The notes below the pieces were generated by a model. That model had not been told where the DNA came from. It saw only the letters and a list, made by a program, of their open reading frames with translations, and made no database searches. Positions 27,157 through 36,329 of a stretch of 64,000 bases of DNA are shown one piece after another; the stretch's first letter is position 1, and each line of letters opens with the position of its first letter. The position numbers and the translations under genes were made by a program. Source of the stretch: an uncultured Acidobacteriota bacterium. GTDB lineage: Bacteria; Acidobacteriota; UBA6911; RPQK01; JAJDTT01. Location of the stretch: assembly GCA_951812665.1 (NCBI GenBank), contig CATOST010000026.1, positions 127,501 through 191,500 of the forward strand, written 5' to 3'.

Positions 27157-28383
27157 GTGAAGGTCCTCCGCTTCTCCCACGACTACCTGGTCAACACCGG
27201 CGGCCTCATGGGCCACCTGCGCGCGCTGAACCGGGCGCTGGTGGGGACCGGCCGGGTCGAGGTGCTGCAGACCTTCCTGGTGGGAGAGTCGCAGATGGAG
27301 GCGCTCGAAGCCGCAGGAAGAGTCAGTAGAAGAGGTGACCTCTGGTACGAGGCGGGTACCCCGATCCGAGTCTTTCCCTGCCTCGTTCCCATGCGCACAC
27401 CCGGACGCACCGACATGGACTCCGGCACGGCCTGCACGGCGTTTCGGCGTCACCTGGATGAGCTGTTGCGGCGGGAGCGTCCCCACCTGTTGCACGTCCA
27501 CCTGGTTCGGCATCGAGTCCAAGTCGTAGCTCTGGAGGCTGCCAGAGACGCAGGCATCCCCACCGTCATCACTCACCATGAGGGACGGCCCGCGACACCG
27601 GAGATGTCCGAGATCCTCCGGGAGTCGTGCCGTCTGGCGGATCGCGTCTGCGCCGTGACCCGTTTCTCGGCTGCTGCTTTCGGTGGTCCCCGCATCGACT
27701 ATCGCGGGTTCTTCGTGGACCGCTACTTCTGGAATCCGGGCGCCGTCGCGGACCGCGACCGCGAAGCTTGGCGGCGACGGCTTGCGCCGAAAGCGATGGA
27801 TCGGCTTCTGGTATACCCGGCGCGGTTCATACCGCGGAAAAACCACGAGTTTCTGATCCGAGGCATGGCCGGTCTGGTTCGGAGCCGGGCGGTGCGGGAC
27901 GCACGCCTACGCGTTCGGCTCGCACTGCCGGGTCCCACCCTGCCCGAGGCACTTCCCTACAGGTCCCGCCTGGAGAAGCTGGTGACGGACCTGGACCTGG
28001 ACGGCCACGTCATCTTTCTGGACACGCTTTCCCCGGTGGAGTTGCGCGCGCTCTACTCCGCCTCTGAGATCGTGGTCTACCCGGCTCGGAACGAGGGAGC
28101 GGGACGCAGCCATCTGGAAGGGATGCTCCTGGGCTGTTGCCCTGCCGTATCCGGTGACGGAGGCCTCGTGGAATACATTCGCCATGGGGACAACGGAATC
28201 GTCTTTTCCCCGAATCAGGTCGACAATCTGGTCCGGGGGCTCAAGTCCATCCTGGTCTCGGAAGACCTGCGCCGGGGCTTGGCCGCGGCGGCCCGGGAGA
28301 CCGCGGCCGGCTTGACGCTGGACCGGTACGCAAGCGACCATTTGACGCTGTATCGAGGTCTGATCGAAGCGACACGGGCATGA
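27157..28383 (+). CDS. GT4-family glycosyltransferase
   Basis: GT-B fold with an N-terminal acceptor domain (HLLHVHLVRHRVQVVALEAAR, VITHHEG) and a C-terminal GT4 domain: YPARFIPRKNHEFLIRGM, HVIFLDTLSPVELRALYSASEIVVYPARNEGAGRSHLEGMLLGC with the donor-binding E-x7-E-like motif. It starts at GTG 27157. It probably adds a sugar to a glycolipid, polysaccharide or small molecule. The stop overlaps the next start by 4 bp (ATGA), implying coupling. Confidence 0.83.
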   Translation: MKVLRFSHDYLVNTGGLMGHLRALNRALVGTGRVEVLQTFLVGESQMEALEAAGRVSRRGDLWYEAGTPIRVFPCLVPMRTPGRTDMDSGTACTAFRRHLDELLRRERPHLLHVHLVRHRVQVVALEAARDAGIPTVITHHEGRPATPEMSEILRESCRLADRVCAVTRFSAAAFGGPRIDYRGFFVDRYFWNPGAVADRDREAWRRRLAPKAMDRLLVYPARFIPRKNHEFLIRGMAGLVRSRAVRDARLRVRLALPGPTLPEALPYRSRLEKLVTDLDLDGHVIFLDTLSPVELRALYSASEIVVYPARNEGAGRSHLEGMLLGCCPAVSGDGGLVEYIRHGDNGIVFSPNQVDNLVRGLKSILVSEDLRRGLAAAARETAAGLTLDRYASDHLTLYRGLIEATRA

Positions 28384-29597
28384 GCAAACCGCTGGTCATC
28401 ATCTCCCGTAATCCCGATTCCTATCTGTCGGGACACAGCATTTTCTCCTGGCAACTGTCGGAATTTCTGGCGGGACGCGCCGGAATTCCCGTAGTCCACG
28501 TCACCCATTCTTCCCGCGAAGGTTCCCGGCACAGCGTTCGGATCACCCCTCCCGTCGTGGCCCGCCGCTACCGGCGCATCGAGGTTCAATACGAACCCAT
28601 GGCCAAAGTGCCCCACAGCTTGAGTTCCTGCGTGGTGGCCGACTCCATCGACGGCATCCTTCGGGAGTACCCGGACGGGGTTCGTGGAGTTCTGGCCGTC
28701 TCCCCCTTGAGCTATCTGGCCGATGTCCTCAACGTCTGCCGGAACCCGTCGATTCCGGTGGTGAGCCTGCTGCGGGGAACCGATACGCTGCAGTTGGCCA
28801 GACCTTGGGGAGAGACCTATTCGGGGCGTCGATACCGCCGGGCGCTGGAGCAATGCGACGGCATCTTCACCGTCTCCAAGTGGCTGAAGGACCTGGCGCG
28901 GAAGATCGGTCTGCCGGTGAATGGAGTGGTGGCGCCCGTGACCTTCCATCCTTTTTCCCGGGGGACTCTCGAGGCGGAGGCCCGGAGTCTGGAGGAGAGA
29001 ATGTTCCCCGGGAGTCCCCCGAACCGAAGGCGGTTGGTGGCTTTCGCCGGGCGAATGGCGGCGGAGAAAGGCGTTCTCAAGGTCGCCCAGGTCCTGGATG
29101 CGCTGTTGAAACGGGAACCGTCCGTGCGGGCGGTCATGGCGGGGTCCGGTTCCGAACGGGACCGGGTCGGCCAGGTCCTGGCTCATTGGATCTCGGCGGG
29201 CCGCGCCTGGGCCGGTCCCCTCTCCTTCCCCGAAGTCCTGGCCCTCTCCAGCCGGGCAGACCTCATGCTCATGGGCTCGGGTCTGGAGGAGGAGGACGAC
29301 TTTACCGAGGCCATCAGCAGTTCCTCCGTCACCTTCGCTTCCAAAGGCACGCCGGTGCTGTACCGCGGCGGACCCCGCTCGGGGGGCATTCGAGAAGCGG
29401 TCGGAGAGGAAAACCGGCTCTGGTGCGAGTCCCTGACCAGCCACGAATCCTGGTCTGAGGCGATCCGGGGTCTGTTCCGGGATGAGACCCGGTACCAAAG
29501 GATCGCATCCCAGAACCGTGCCGCCGGAAAGGCGTTCGAGATCCATACCGTTCTCGCCCCGCTCCTCACCGGTTTCGGGATACGGCTTTCCAATTGA
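28380..29597 (+). CDS. GT4-family glycosyltransferase (second)
   Basis: Also GT-B type. The C-terminal part has AFAGRMAAEKGVLKVAQVLDALLKREP, RAVMAGSGSERDRV and an acidic ADLMLMGSGLEEEDDFTEAISSS in place of the usual E-x7-E region. It starts within the stop of the preceding gene and was probably born by duplication of the same family, although the sequences are distant. Cytoplasmic. Acceptor unknown. Confidence 0.8.
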   Translation: MSKPLVIISRNPDSYLSGHSIFSWQLSEFLAGRAGIPVVHVTHSSREGSRHSVRITPPVVARRYRRIEVQYEPMAKVPHSLSSCVVADSIDGILREYPDGVRGVLAVSPLSYLADVLNVCRNPSIPVVSLLRGTDTLQLARPWGETYSGRRYRRALEQCDGIFTVSKWLKDLARKIGLPVNGVVAPVTFHPFSRGTLEAEARSLEERMFPGSPPNRRRLVAFAGRMAAEKGVLKVAQVLDALLKREPSVRAVMAGSGSERDRVGQVLAHWISAGRAWAGPLSFPEVLALSSRADLMLMGSGLEEEDDFTEAISSSSVTFASKGTPVLYRGGPRSGGIREAVGEENRLWCESLTSHESWSEAIRGLFRDETRYQRIASQNRAAGKAFEIHTVLAPLLTGFGIRLSN

Positions 29598-29639
29598 CCG
29601 GTATAGTGCTTAGGTAGAGCTTCAGATAACGGCTCGGAT

Positions 29640-30818
29640 ATGCCGTCCAGTAAAGTGTTTTTGACTTCTTTCGGACGACTTCTGGCCGCCCGGGTCTGTT
29701 TCTCCTGTTGTCATGCCCTGCTCCTGATCGGGCTCCCCTTGGTCTTGGCCGGCCGGAACGTGGAGGTGAGCCGGATCGGGTTCGTGATGGGAAGCTACGC
29801 CGCCGGCGTGTTGGCGGGGCGACCATTGGCGACATGGCTGCTTGGCTCCCGGTCCCGCAAACGGGTGGCCATCCTGGGAGCGTTGCTCATCTGCGGCTCC
29901 GTCCTCTTCTACTCGTGGGTTCCGCAGGTCTCGTGGTACGTCCTTTTTCGGTTTCTTCAAGGGATCGGGTCCTCCCTGCTGATCACGGCAACCACGACCA
30001 TGGCCATCGATCAGAATCCCAAGCGGCGTCGAGGCCGGTCCCTGTCCTACCTGGGGATGAGCCACACATCGGTGCTGTCGGCGGGTCCGTTGTTGGCCGT
30101 GATCCTTTTGGAGCGGGCGGGAGCCGACGTCCTCTTTGCCACCGTTGCCGGCGTGACGCTGATCGGCCTCGCTCTACTCTCGCGGGTGGTGGAAGAGGTC
30201 CATCCCGAGAGTCTCCATCCTCCGACGGGCCGGGAACGGGTTCACGGCGTCGGCCGACCCGTTCTGGTGGCGACGACGCTGCTCTTTCTGAACGCGCTGG
30301 TGCATGGCGGAGCGTTCTATTTTCTGCCCCTGCACGTGAGTCGGACCCTGACCGGGAACAGCGGTGTTTTCTTCACCTGCTTTGCCCTGGCCGCTCTTTC
30401 GGGCCGCTTGGTCTCGGGACAGGTTTCCGACCGCTTCGGCCGTCTCCCGGCCGGATTCATGGCCCAGATCCTACTGATCGCCGGTGTTTTCCTGATCGGA
30501 GAAGTCGAGTCCATGGGCACGCTGGCTGCCGCTGGATTCGTCTACGGAGCCGGTTTCGGCGCCTACATGACCGCCATGACCACGTTCGTCTCGGACCACA
30601 CCGGCCACGAGAATCGTGCACGGATCATCGCCGTCTACTTCAGCGCCCTGGATTTGGGAAACTCGGTGGCGGGATGGCTTCTGGGCCCGGTGGCAGAGAG
30701 TGTCGGGGTCCCGGCAATGCTCCACGCATGCATGGGAATCAGCCTTTTGGCTGGCGCCCTGTTCCTGCTGGGGTTGGGCCGAAATCTGGTCCGCGTTTTT
30801 CACCGGAGGACGCGATAA
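29640..30818 (+). CDS. MFS transporter
   Basis: Twelve hydrophobic segments over 392 residues; MFS signatures GFVMGSYAAGVLAGRPLATWLLGSRSRKRVAILGALL (loop 2-3 Arg-rich) and VSGQVSDRFGRLPAGFMAQILLI in the second half. Probably an exporter in the drug/metabolite branch. It follows the glycosyltransferases by 42 bp on the same strand and may export the glycosylated product or be unrelated. No accessory membrane-fusion protein is near. Confidence 0.82.
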   Translation: MPSSKVFLTSFGRLLAARVCFSCCHALLLIGLPLVLAGRNVEVSRIGFVMGSYAAGVLAGRPLATWLLGSRSRKRVAILGALLICGSVLFYSWVPQVSWYVLFRFLQGIGSSLLITATTTMAIDQNPKRRRGRSLSYLGMSHTSVLSAGPLLAVILLERAGADVLFATVAGVTLIGLALLSRVVEEVHPESLHPPTGRERVHGVGRPVLVATTLLFLNALVHGGAFYFLPLHVSRTLTGNSGVFFTCFALAALSGRLVSGQVSDRFGRLPAGFMAQILLIAGVFLIGEVESMGTLAAAGFVYGAGFGAYMTAMTTFVSDHTGHENRARIIAVYFSALDLGNSVAGWLLGPVAESVGVPAMLHACMGISLLAGALFLLGLGRNLVRVFHRRTR

Positions 30819-30875
30819 TCACGCAGGAATGTTGTCTTCAGCGCGTGCTCGCAAGTGAACCACGGACTGCCTGTT

Positions 30876-31784
30876 TCAAGGGTTTTCGCCTGCCATCCAC
30901 CTCAGGTCCATCTCCAGGTCCAGACGATGGACCAGGGCTCTGAGTTCGTTGTCCAGAGCCTGCGTAGGACCGGCCACGAAGGCCGTCTCTCCGAATGGGC
31001 GGGACCGGATCAGGTCCTCCAGGAGGTCCCTCTCGGCTCCGGAGAGGTCCACCCGCTCCCCGTCGTCCCGGCGACGGAGTTCCCGCGCCTCCCACGCGTA
31101 GGCGTAATCTCCCAGGATGGTCAGGTACGGATCGGCCAAGGCGGGACCTTTCTTCTTGCGGACGATGGCCTGGTAGTCCAGGTGCACCAACTCCAGAAAG
31201 TTCCGATAGGCTGTGATGAACGCCTCGATACTCACGCCCGGCCGGACTTCGGCCGGGTATTCCTCTCTTTTCCACCGGTAGTCGTCGAAGATCAGGAGTC
31301 CCCCCACCTTGAGCAGATCCCAGGACAACACGGCATCCGCGAGGACCATGTCGCCCGTGTGTCCGCCGTCGATATAGATGATGTCGTAGGAATCGGGCTT
31401 CAAGTTCCGGAGTTCGACCTGTGACCGCCCGGTGATGGTGATGGCCTTCTCGGCGACGCCGGAGAGTTGGAGGTTGGCCCAGTAGCGTTCCTTCAAGTCC
31501 CCAGGAAAAAGATCTATTCCAGTGAGTGTTGAAGTAGGATGGGTCAGAATATTGTTCAACATCCAGATGGCGGATCGCCCCTCGAAAACGCCCACCTCCA
31601 GATAGTGGATGTCCGGCCGTCCGGCGTAGGGAGCCAACACTCGGGTCCAGACGGGAACGGCGCTGGTGAACCAGTCGTAGGTGAATTCGTACGGCTCCGA
31701 CGTCTCCGGAGGCGGTGTGTCTCCGCATCCCAGAGTCAGCCCGAAACCCAGGACGGAGATGAAACGAACGCAACGCATCGACAA
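30876..31784 (-). CDS. Class I SAM-methyltransferase-fold protein with lipoprotein leader
   Basis: The first 20 residues (RCVRFISVLGFGLTLGC) look like a lipoprotein signal with the lipobox Cys at 20. The mature protein then has the Methyltransf_24 pattern: YLEVGVFEGRSAIWML (motif I, about residue 61), TGIDLFPGD, YDIIYIDGGHTGDMVLADAVLSW and KVGGLLIFDDYRW. Methyltransferases of this kind use SAM in the cytoplasm, so the leader is unexpected. Either it is a non-enzymatic periplasmic relative, or the true start is downstream. The MFS gene converges 57 bp away. Confidence 0.75.
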   Translation of the reverse strand: MSMRCVRFISVLGFGLTLGCGDTPPPETSEPYEFTYDWFTSAVPVWTRVLAPYAGRPDIHYLEVGVFEGRSAIWMLNNILTHPTSTLTGIDLFPGDLKERYWANLQLSGVAEKAITITGRSQVELRNLKPDSYDIIYIDGGHTGDMVLADAVLSWDLLKVGGLLIFDDYRWKREEYPAEVRPGVSIEAFITAYRNFLELVHLDYQAIVRKKKGPALADPYLTILGDYAYAWEARELRRRDDGERVDLSGAERDLLEDLIRSRPFGETAFVAGPTQALDNELRALVHRLDLEMDLRWMAGENP

Positions 31785-31809
31785 CTCGTGGGGATTCTAC
31801 CTGTCCAAC

Positions 31810-33564
31810 TCAATATAGGGCGATAGCTCGTCCCGGTCCCCCGTGACAGCCTCGAATTTTTACCGGGGCGAAGAGAAAAAAAGCTCCCTCCGGGACTTCC
31901 CCCACGTGGGTCAGAAACTCGACACCGACCATTCCCCGAGTTCCCAAGGCCCAGTAGGTCGCCAGCGCCTTTTGAGGGTTCACACCCCCCAGCGACGGAC
32001 CGTCGGTGCCGACGCAACGGATTCCCTTCTCTGCCAGGTAGGCGATGGCCTCGGGACCTGGCGCCGGCCAGCCTTCACTCTTTCCCTGGAGAGGAGCGCT
32101 CATGCAGGCCTCCCCTTCGGCGTGGGGCTTGAACGTTCGAGGGACGTGGCCGCTGTGAAAGAGGACGATATCGCCTGGATTCAGGGTGCCCCGCTCCGCT
32201 TCATATCTGCGTATGTCTGCGACCGTGATTTTCGGGGAATCGGGCCAACGATCCGAATCCACCGAGCCCAGCAGATGCCGGACGTCGATGACTCGGGCCG
32301 GGCCCATGGTCCGGGACAGGGGGACCTGCTCGGTGGTGACTTGGCTGGTGCCTCGAGTTCCGTACTCTCGCTCGTACTCGGCGAGCCATCCTTGAACCCG
32401 CGGCGGATAGCTGGAGTTGTCGAATCCCGGGGGAGGCAGCGCATACGAGGGGGGCACCAGATGGGTCCCGGCATGGCTGTCCAACATGTGGGTGTGGTTG
32501 TGGAGATCGAGGTGCGGTATGTACCAGAAATCCAGCCGGTGATACGGATGGCGGTGCTCCCCGGTAGCGGTTCCAGGCCAGGTCACGGGCAGCTCGGGCG
32601 CCAGGGTCACCGAAAGGTCCACCACCCGCATCTTTCGCACCGAATCGATGAGCCGGGCCGCGAGCGGTTTCTCCACGATGGCGAAAGCTCTTCCTTCTCC
32701 AAAGGGCGCGCCGGAATGTTTGGGTCCCAACATGCAGTAGAACGCGCCGGTCGAGGGTAGGTTTCCGAGCCCGATGACGCCTTCGGTCCAGACCATTCCG
32801 TGCTTGAGGCCGGCATAGTGCGTAGGCTCGGCCAGATCGGGCAACGGGCCCATGCTGGGACTGTCGGTGCCCAGGGCTCTGACGCCGCGGCTGGCCAGGT
32901 ACTCCATGCAATCGGGGCTGGGATCGGGCCAACCCGGAGTGTCGCCGTCGAGGGCCGCGGCGATGAAGCGGCGGCCTCTTGGTAACGGCTTGTAGTAGTG
33001 GTCGCTGTAGCCCGAGTAGAAGAGGACGACATCGCCCGGCCGTAGAGGCCGGTGTTCCCTCTCCCAGGCCTCGATGTGCTTCCTTTCGATGAGGGCGCTG
33101 TGCCCCTTTGCAGCGGCGTCGCGAAGGGATCTCAGATCCACGACACAGGCCTCGCCGCCGAACTGCCAGGGGGGGACCCGGTCGATGAACATGTGTCCGT
33201 ACGGCCCCGAGTTGGGGAAACCCAGTTCGGGACGCGCCACCGAATGGGGCGGCACGTCCAGTTGCGTACCGGTGTTGCCGTCGATGGTCAGAATATCGCT
33301 GTTGTAAGCTCCCTCGGGACCGATCTTCAGGTAGTGACTGATCTGGAAATTGGGGACCTTGGGGTGAGGCCAAGTGGCCGGCAGGTTTGGAGCCACCATC
33401 AGAGACAGGTCGACGATCCCCGATCCCGGGTTCTCCGATCCCAACGCCGGCCGGACAATGCATAAGCTCGACAGGATCAGAGACCCTGCCAGCAGCAGAC
33501 GCCGCCATGCGGATTTTCCGATCGAGGCTTCAAACCAGGACACTTCTCTTCCCTCCGGTCGCAT
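31810..33564 (-). CDS. Tandem cyclase-family (PF04199) hydrolase, exported
   Basis: The start at 33564 (MRPEGREVSW) is chosen because AAGGAG lies 7 nt upstream; an earlier in-frame Met at 33657 lacks this. A signal peptide follows (WRRLLLAGSLILSSLCIVRPALG). Two cyclase domains (kynurenine formamidase / isatin hydrolase fold) are joined: VDLSLMVAPNLPATWPHPKV (about residues 50-300) and VDLSVTLAPELPVTWPGTAT (about 310-584). The normal metal motif HxGTHxDxPxH is altered in both halves: NTGTQLDVPPH in the first, HAGTHLVPPSY in the second. The metal site, if any, may be shared between halves. It stands 25 bp from the methyltransferase gene on the same strand. Confidence 0.8.
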   Translation of the reverse strand: MRPEGREVSWFEASIGKSAWRRLLLAGSLILSSLCIVRPALGSENPGSGIVDLSLMVAPNLPATWPHPKVPNFQISHYLKIGPEGAYNSDILTIDGNTGTQLDVPPHSVARPELGFPNSGPYGHMFIDRVPPWQFGGEACVVDLRSLRDAAAKGHSALIERKHIEAWEREHRPLRPGDVVLFYSGYSDHYYKPLPRGRRFIAAALDGDTPGWPDPSPDCMEYLASRGVRALGTDSPSMGPLPDLAEPTHYAGLKHGMVWTEGVIGLGNLPSTGAFYCMLGPKHSGAPFGEGRAFAIVEKPLAARLIDSVRKMRVVDLSVTLAPELPVTWPGTATGEHRHPYHRLDFWYIPHLDLHNHTHMLDSHAGTHLVPPSYALPPPGFDNSSYPPRVQGWLAEYEREYGTRGTSQVTTEQVPLSRTMGPARVIDVRHLLGSVDSDRWPDSPKITVADIRRYEAERGTLNPGDIVLFHSGHVPRTFKPHAEGEACMSAPLQGKSEGWPAPGPEAIAYLAEKGIRCVGTDGPSLGGVNPQKALATYWALGTRGMVGVEFLTHVGEVPEGAFFLFAPVKIRGCHGGPGRAIALY

Positions 33565-33806
33565 CCGAAATCTCCTTCTTTCGCGGGCAGTCTCGCCGCC
33601 GGAGCGGTCAAGAGTATTCCGGCGCGTCCATACTGGCAAGGACTGGGACGCTGTCAACCTCGCGAGGGCCGATTCACTGGTCTCCGGTGCCGGTGGGTGC
33701 TAGTCTCCAAGGCGTTTTAGAAGTCTCGGAGAGCGTCCGGTCGGGATCAAGAGGCCAAGGCCGGCCCGTCAGTCTCCCAGCTTCGAGATTGGAGGAATCA
33801 CTCCCC

Positions 33807-34592
33807 ATGCGACTCGAAGGTAAGGTGGCCATCGTCACCGGCGGCGGCACCGGTTTGGGCCGTGGCATCGCACTCCGCTTTGCTGCCGAGGGGGCCAGGG
33901 TCGCGATCGGAGAGGTCCAACCCGAAGCCGGGGACCGAACCTGTCAGGAAATCTCCGCCCAGGGGGGTGAGGCCGTTTCCATTCCCACCGATGTGACCGT
34001 TGCGGACCAGGTGCTGAATCTGGTCGAGACCTGCGCCGCGAAGTTTGGGCGCATCGACGTCCTGGTCAACAATGCCGGCGTGACCGCGGTGCACCACCCG
34101 CAGCTGTTTGCACAATGTCTGGAACTCGATTTGGAGAGTTGGAGACGGGTCATCGACATCAACCTCACCAGTCTCTTCATCTGCAGCCAGGCCGTGGCCC
34201 GCTACATGGTCCAGCGTGGCATCGAGGGGCGGATCATCAACATCGCGTCCACCGCCAGCTTCGGCGCCGACCTGGGAGGCGCCAACTACGTCGCGGCCAA
34301 GCACGGAGTCATGGGCCTGACCCGGTCCATGGCCGTGGAACTGGGTGTACACAAGATCATCGTCAACGCCATCGCGCCGGGAATGACGGCGACGGAAGGC
34401 GCCCTGCCCATTTTCAGCGAGGAGCGAAGGCGCACCGGGATCGAGAAGTCGGTGCCGCTGAGGCGGCCGGGCAAGCCTGAGGAGGTGGCGTCGGCCGCGG
34501 TCTTTCTGGCGTCGGACGAATGCACCTACGTCAACGGGTCGGCCATCGTGGTCGACGGAGGGTTCCTGGCCTACGAACGGTGGTGGTATTGA
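33807..34592 (+). CDS. Short-chain dehydrogenase/reductase
   Basis: Classical SDR of 261 residues: cofactor motif TGGGTGLGRG (residue 11 on), NNAG, catalytic Ser in NIASTASFG, YxxxK in YVAAKHG, and the closing IVVDGGFLAY. The start at 33807 has GGAGGAA 9 nt upstream. NAD(P)(H)-dependent oxidation/reduction of an alcohol or sugar derivative; substrate unknown. It is divergent from the cyclase gene and convergent with the next gene. Confidence 0.88.
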   Translation: MRLEGKVAIVTGGGTGLGRGIALRFAAEGARVAIGEVQPEAGDRTCQEISAQGGEAVSIPTDVTVADQVLNLVETCAAKFGRIDVLVNNAGVTAVHHPQLFAQCLELDLESWRRVIDINLTSLFICSQAVARYMVQRGIEGRIINIASTASFGADLGGANYVAAKHGVMGLTRSMAVELGVHKIIVNAIAPGMTATEGALPIFSEERRRTGIEKSVPLRRPGKPEEVASAAVFLASDECTYVNGSAIVVDGGFLAYERWWY

Positions 34593-34604
34593 ATCCCTTG
34601 GGGA

Positions 34605-35681
34605 TCACCCTCCCAACTGGGTTTGGAACCACTCCACCATCCACTCGAAATACTCGATCCGAAAGGTGTGGCCGTCGTCGGGACGGTGGACCAGAAATCG
34701 ATCCGAAAAGCCCTGTTCCTCGTAGACCGGGCGAACCACTTCGATGAGCCGGTCCACGCCCGACCGGGGCATGTCGGGGTCCCGCAAGGGCGCCAGCATC
34801 ATCAGCGGCCGGGGGGCAATGGTGGCGGCGACGATCTCCGGATGGTCGAAATACCGCAACATGTGAGGGATGTAGCTGAAGGAGCTGGACCGGTCTGGGT
34901 CCCCCTCATGAATCACGGCGGCCAGGGTGCCCAGGCCACCGCAGAGTACCGCGACTGCCGGGATCGATGGATCGCAGGCGGCGGCCATCCAGGTCGCGTA
35001 GCTGCCCAGCGAGAATCCCGTCAGGCCGACCCGTGCCGGGTCGACCGAAGGCTCCGCCGCCAGCACCCGGGCCGCCTTCAACGCCTCTTCCACCAAGACC
35101 CCCATCTGGGTCCGGCCATAGGGGATCAGCATCTTGGCTTCTCTTTCCCAGTCCTCGAACACCCGGCGCCGGATCACGGTTCCCTTCTCGCTGATGGCCA
35201 GTGTGGCGAAGCCTCTCCGGGCCAACTCCCGGGCCCATCCTCTCAGCGGTCCCTGGCCATCGGCTTCCCGGTGAAGGCGATCGTCGCTGATCTGATCCAG
35301 GCTGCCGCTGGTGCCGGGCATGCAGACGACGCCGGGAAGGGTCTCCGGTCCGGCGTCCCGCGGAACCATCAGAAGACCGGGAACGGTTTCCCCCAGTGAA
35401 TTGAGGAAGCTGATGCGGGTCGAATCGACGCCGTCGTCACCGGCAATGGTTTCTTCCCGAGTGACTTCCACTGTCGTGGGCAGACTCTCCAGTCCCAACA
35501 ACTCCATGAGCTTGGGCCGAACTCCCTCCCCCCGAATCGGTTGCGGTGAGAAGGCCTGGATGTCTCGCGGAATTCTGTAGAAAGGCAGCTGAGGCGCCGG
35601 CTCCTCAGCCTGGCATCCGGGAAGCCAGACGACGGCAGGAATTATGAAAAGGCCCAAGAAAGTCCGAACTCGCATTTCCAA
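34605..35681 (-). CDS. Alpha/beta-hydrolase lipoprotein (acetyl-xylan-esterase / dienelactone-hydrolase-like)
   Basis: Lipobox VWLPGC (Cys22 or 23). The fold has the nucleophile elbow GFSLGSYATW, an acidic residue in LAPLRDPDMP and the final His in DDGHTFRIEYF, so the catalytic triad looks complete. Two starts (35681, 35675) are close together. It is convergent with the SDR gene (12 bp). Probably an esterase acting at the cell surface, possibly on acylated sugars or plant-like polysaccharides; substrate is inferred. Confidence 0.78.
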   Translation of the reverse strand: MEMRVRTFLGLFIIPAVVWLPGCQAEEPAPQLPFYRIPRDIQAFSPQPIRGEGVRPKLMELLGLESLPTTVEVTREETIAGDDGVDSTRISFLNSLGETVPGLLMVPRDAGPETLPGVVCMPGTSGSLDQISDDRLHREADGQGPLRGWARELARRGFATLAISEKGTVIRRRVFEDWEREAKMLIPYGRTQMGVLVEEALKAARVLAAEPSVDPARVGLTGFSLGSYATWMAAACDPSIPAVAVLCGGLGTLAAVIHEGDPDRSSSFSYIPHMLRYFDHPEIVAATIAPRPLMMLAPLRDPDMPRSGVDRLIEVVRPVYEEQGFSDRFLVHRPDDGHTFRIEYFEWMVEWFQTQLGG

Positions 35682-35746
35682 TCTCCAAGTCGATGCCGGC
35701 GCCGAAAGTGAGAGATGGCGTTACGATAGCAGAAGGAAAGGCTAGA

Positions 35747-36001
35747 ATGGCGAGCATGAAGACGACTGTAGACGTCCCCGACCAGTTGGTGGCCCGGGCG
35801 AAACGCGCCGGGAAATCGGGCCCTTCATTGAGCGCGGTGACTGAAGATCGGCTCAGCCGGGTGCTGGACACTCCTGCGCCCCGTAGCCGCCACCGACTCT
35901 CCGACTTGAGCGCCGGGAATCCAGACAGTACCGATCCACTCGAAAAGTACTCTTGGCGGGACCTGCGGGCCATGATCTACGGCCATCCGGGTACGCCGTG
36001 A
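35747..36001 (+). CDS. Orphan VapB-like antitoxin
   Basis: A small protein of 84 residues with an N-terminal ribbon-helix-helix-like start (KTTVDVPDQLVARAKRAGKSGPSLSAVTEDRL) and a C-terminal tail (EKYSWRDLRAMIYGHPG) that normally binds a PIN-domain VapC toxin. The chosen ATG at 35747 has AAGGAAAG just upstream; a second ATG at 35756 is also possible. A GTG overlaps the stop in the GTGA style seen in vapBC operons, but that frame is open for only 24 codons and does not resemble a PIN domain, so the toxin is missing. Confidence 0.6.
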   Translation: MASMKTTVDVPDQLVARAKRAGKSGPSLSAVTEDRLSRVLDTPAPRSRHRLSDLSAGNPDSTDPLEKYSWRDLRAMIYGHPGTP

Positions 36002-36329
36002 TCCCGGAATGGGCTCAATGTTGCCCATGTTCTGCCGGGGTTTTGCCACCGGCTGAGGAACTTGCGCAGTAGCCGTGCACGGAGAACAAGATAATATATT
36101 TTTTCACAAGAACTATTATGTCTCCCCTCATGGCCAGCGACAGTCGGTGAACTGCTGAACCCATTGCACTATGGATGTCAGTACCCAATATTCATTAGAA
36201 GGACATGCAGGAAGCGTTGCCGCCAGCTTTCGCACGGGTAGAGTCCAGGTTAGGAAGTGAGTCGGTAATGGCACGCATCTTGCTACGAAGGTACCGACAG
36301 ACAACGCTGACCCCCATACGGATGGAAAC
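36002..36329. other. Gap before hsdR; AT-rich tract at 36090-36120
   Basis: No gene is supported in this 328-bp stretch. It contains an AT-rich tract around 36090-36120, with a TAATAT hexamer at 36092-36097, in otherwise GC-rich DNA. This could be the -10 region of the hsd operon promoter, but no -35 at the right spacing was found. Confidence 0.35.

Noticed and set aside
25729-27846. 705-codon minus-strand open frame
   Set aside because: It is the antisense of the PhoX and glycosyltransferase genes, which both have clear family motifs.
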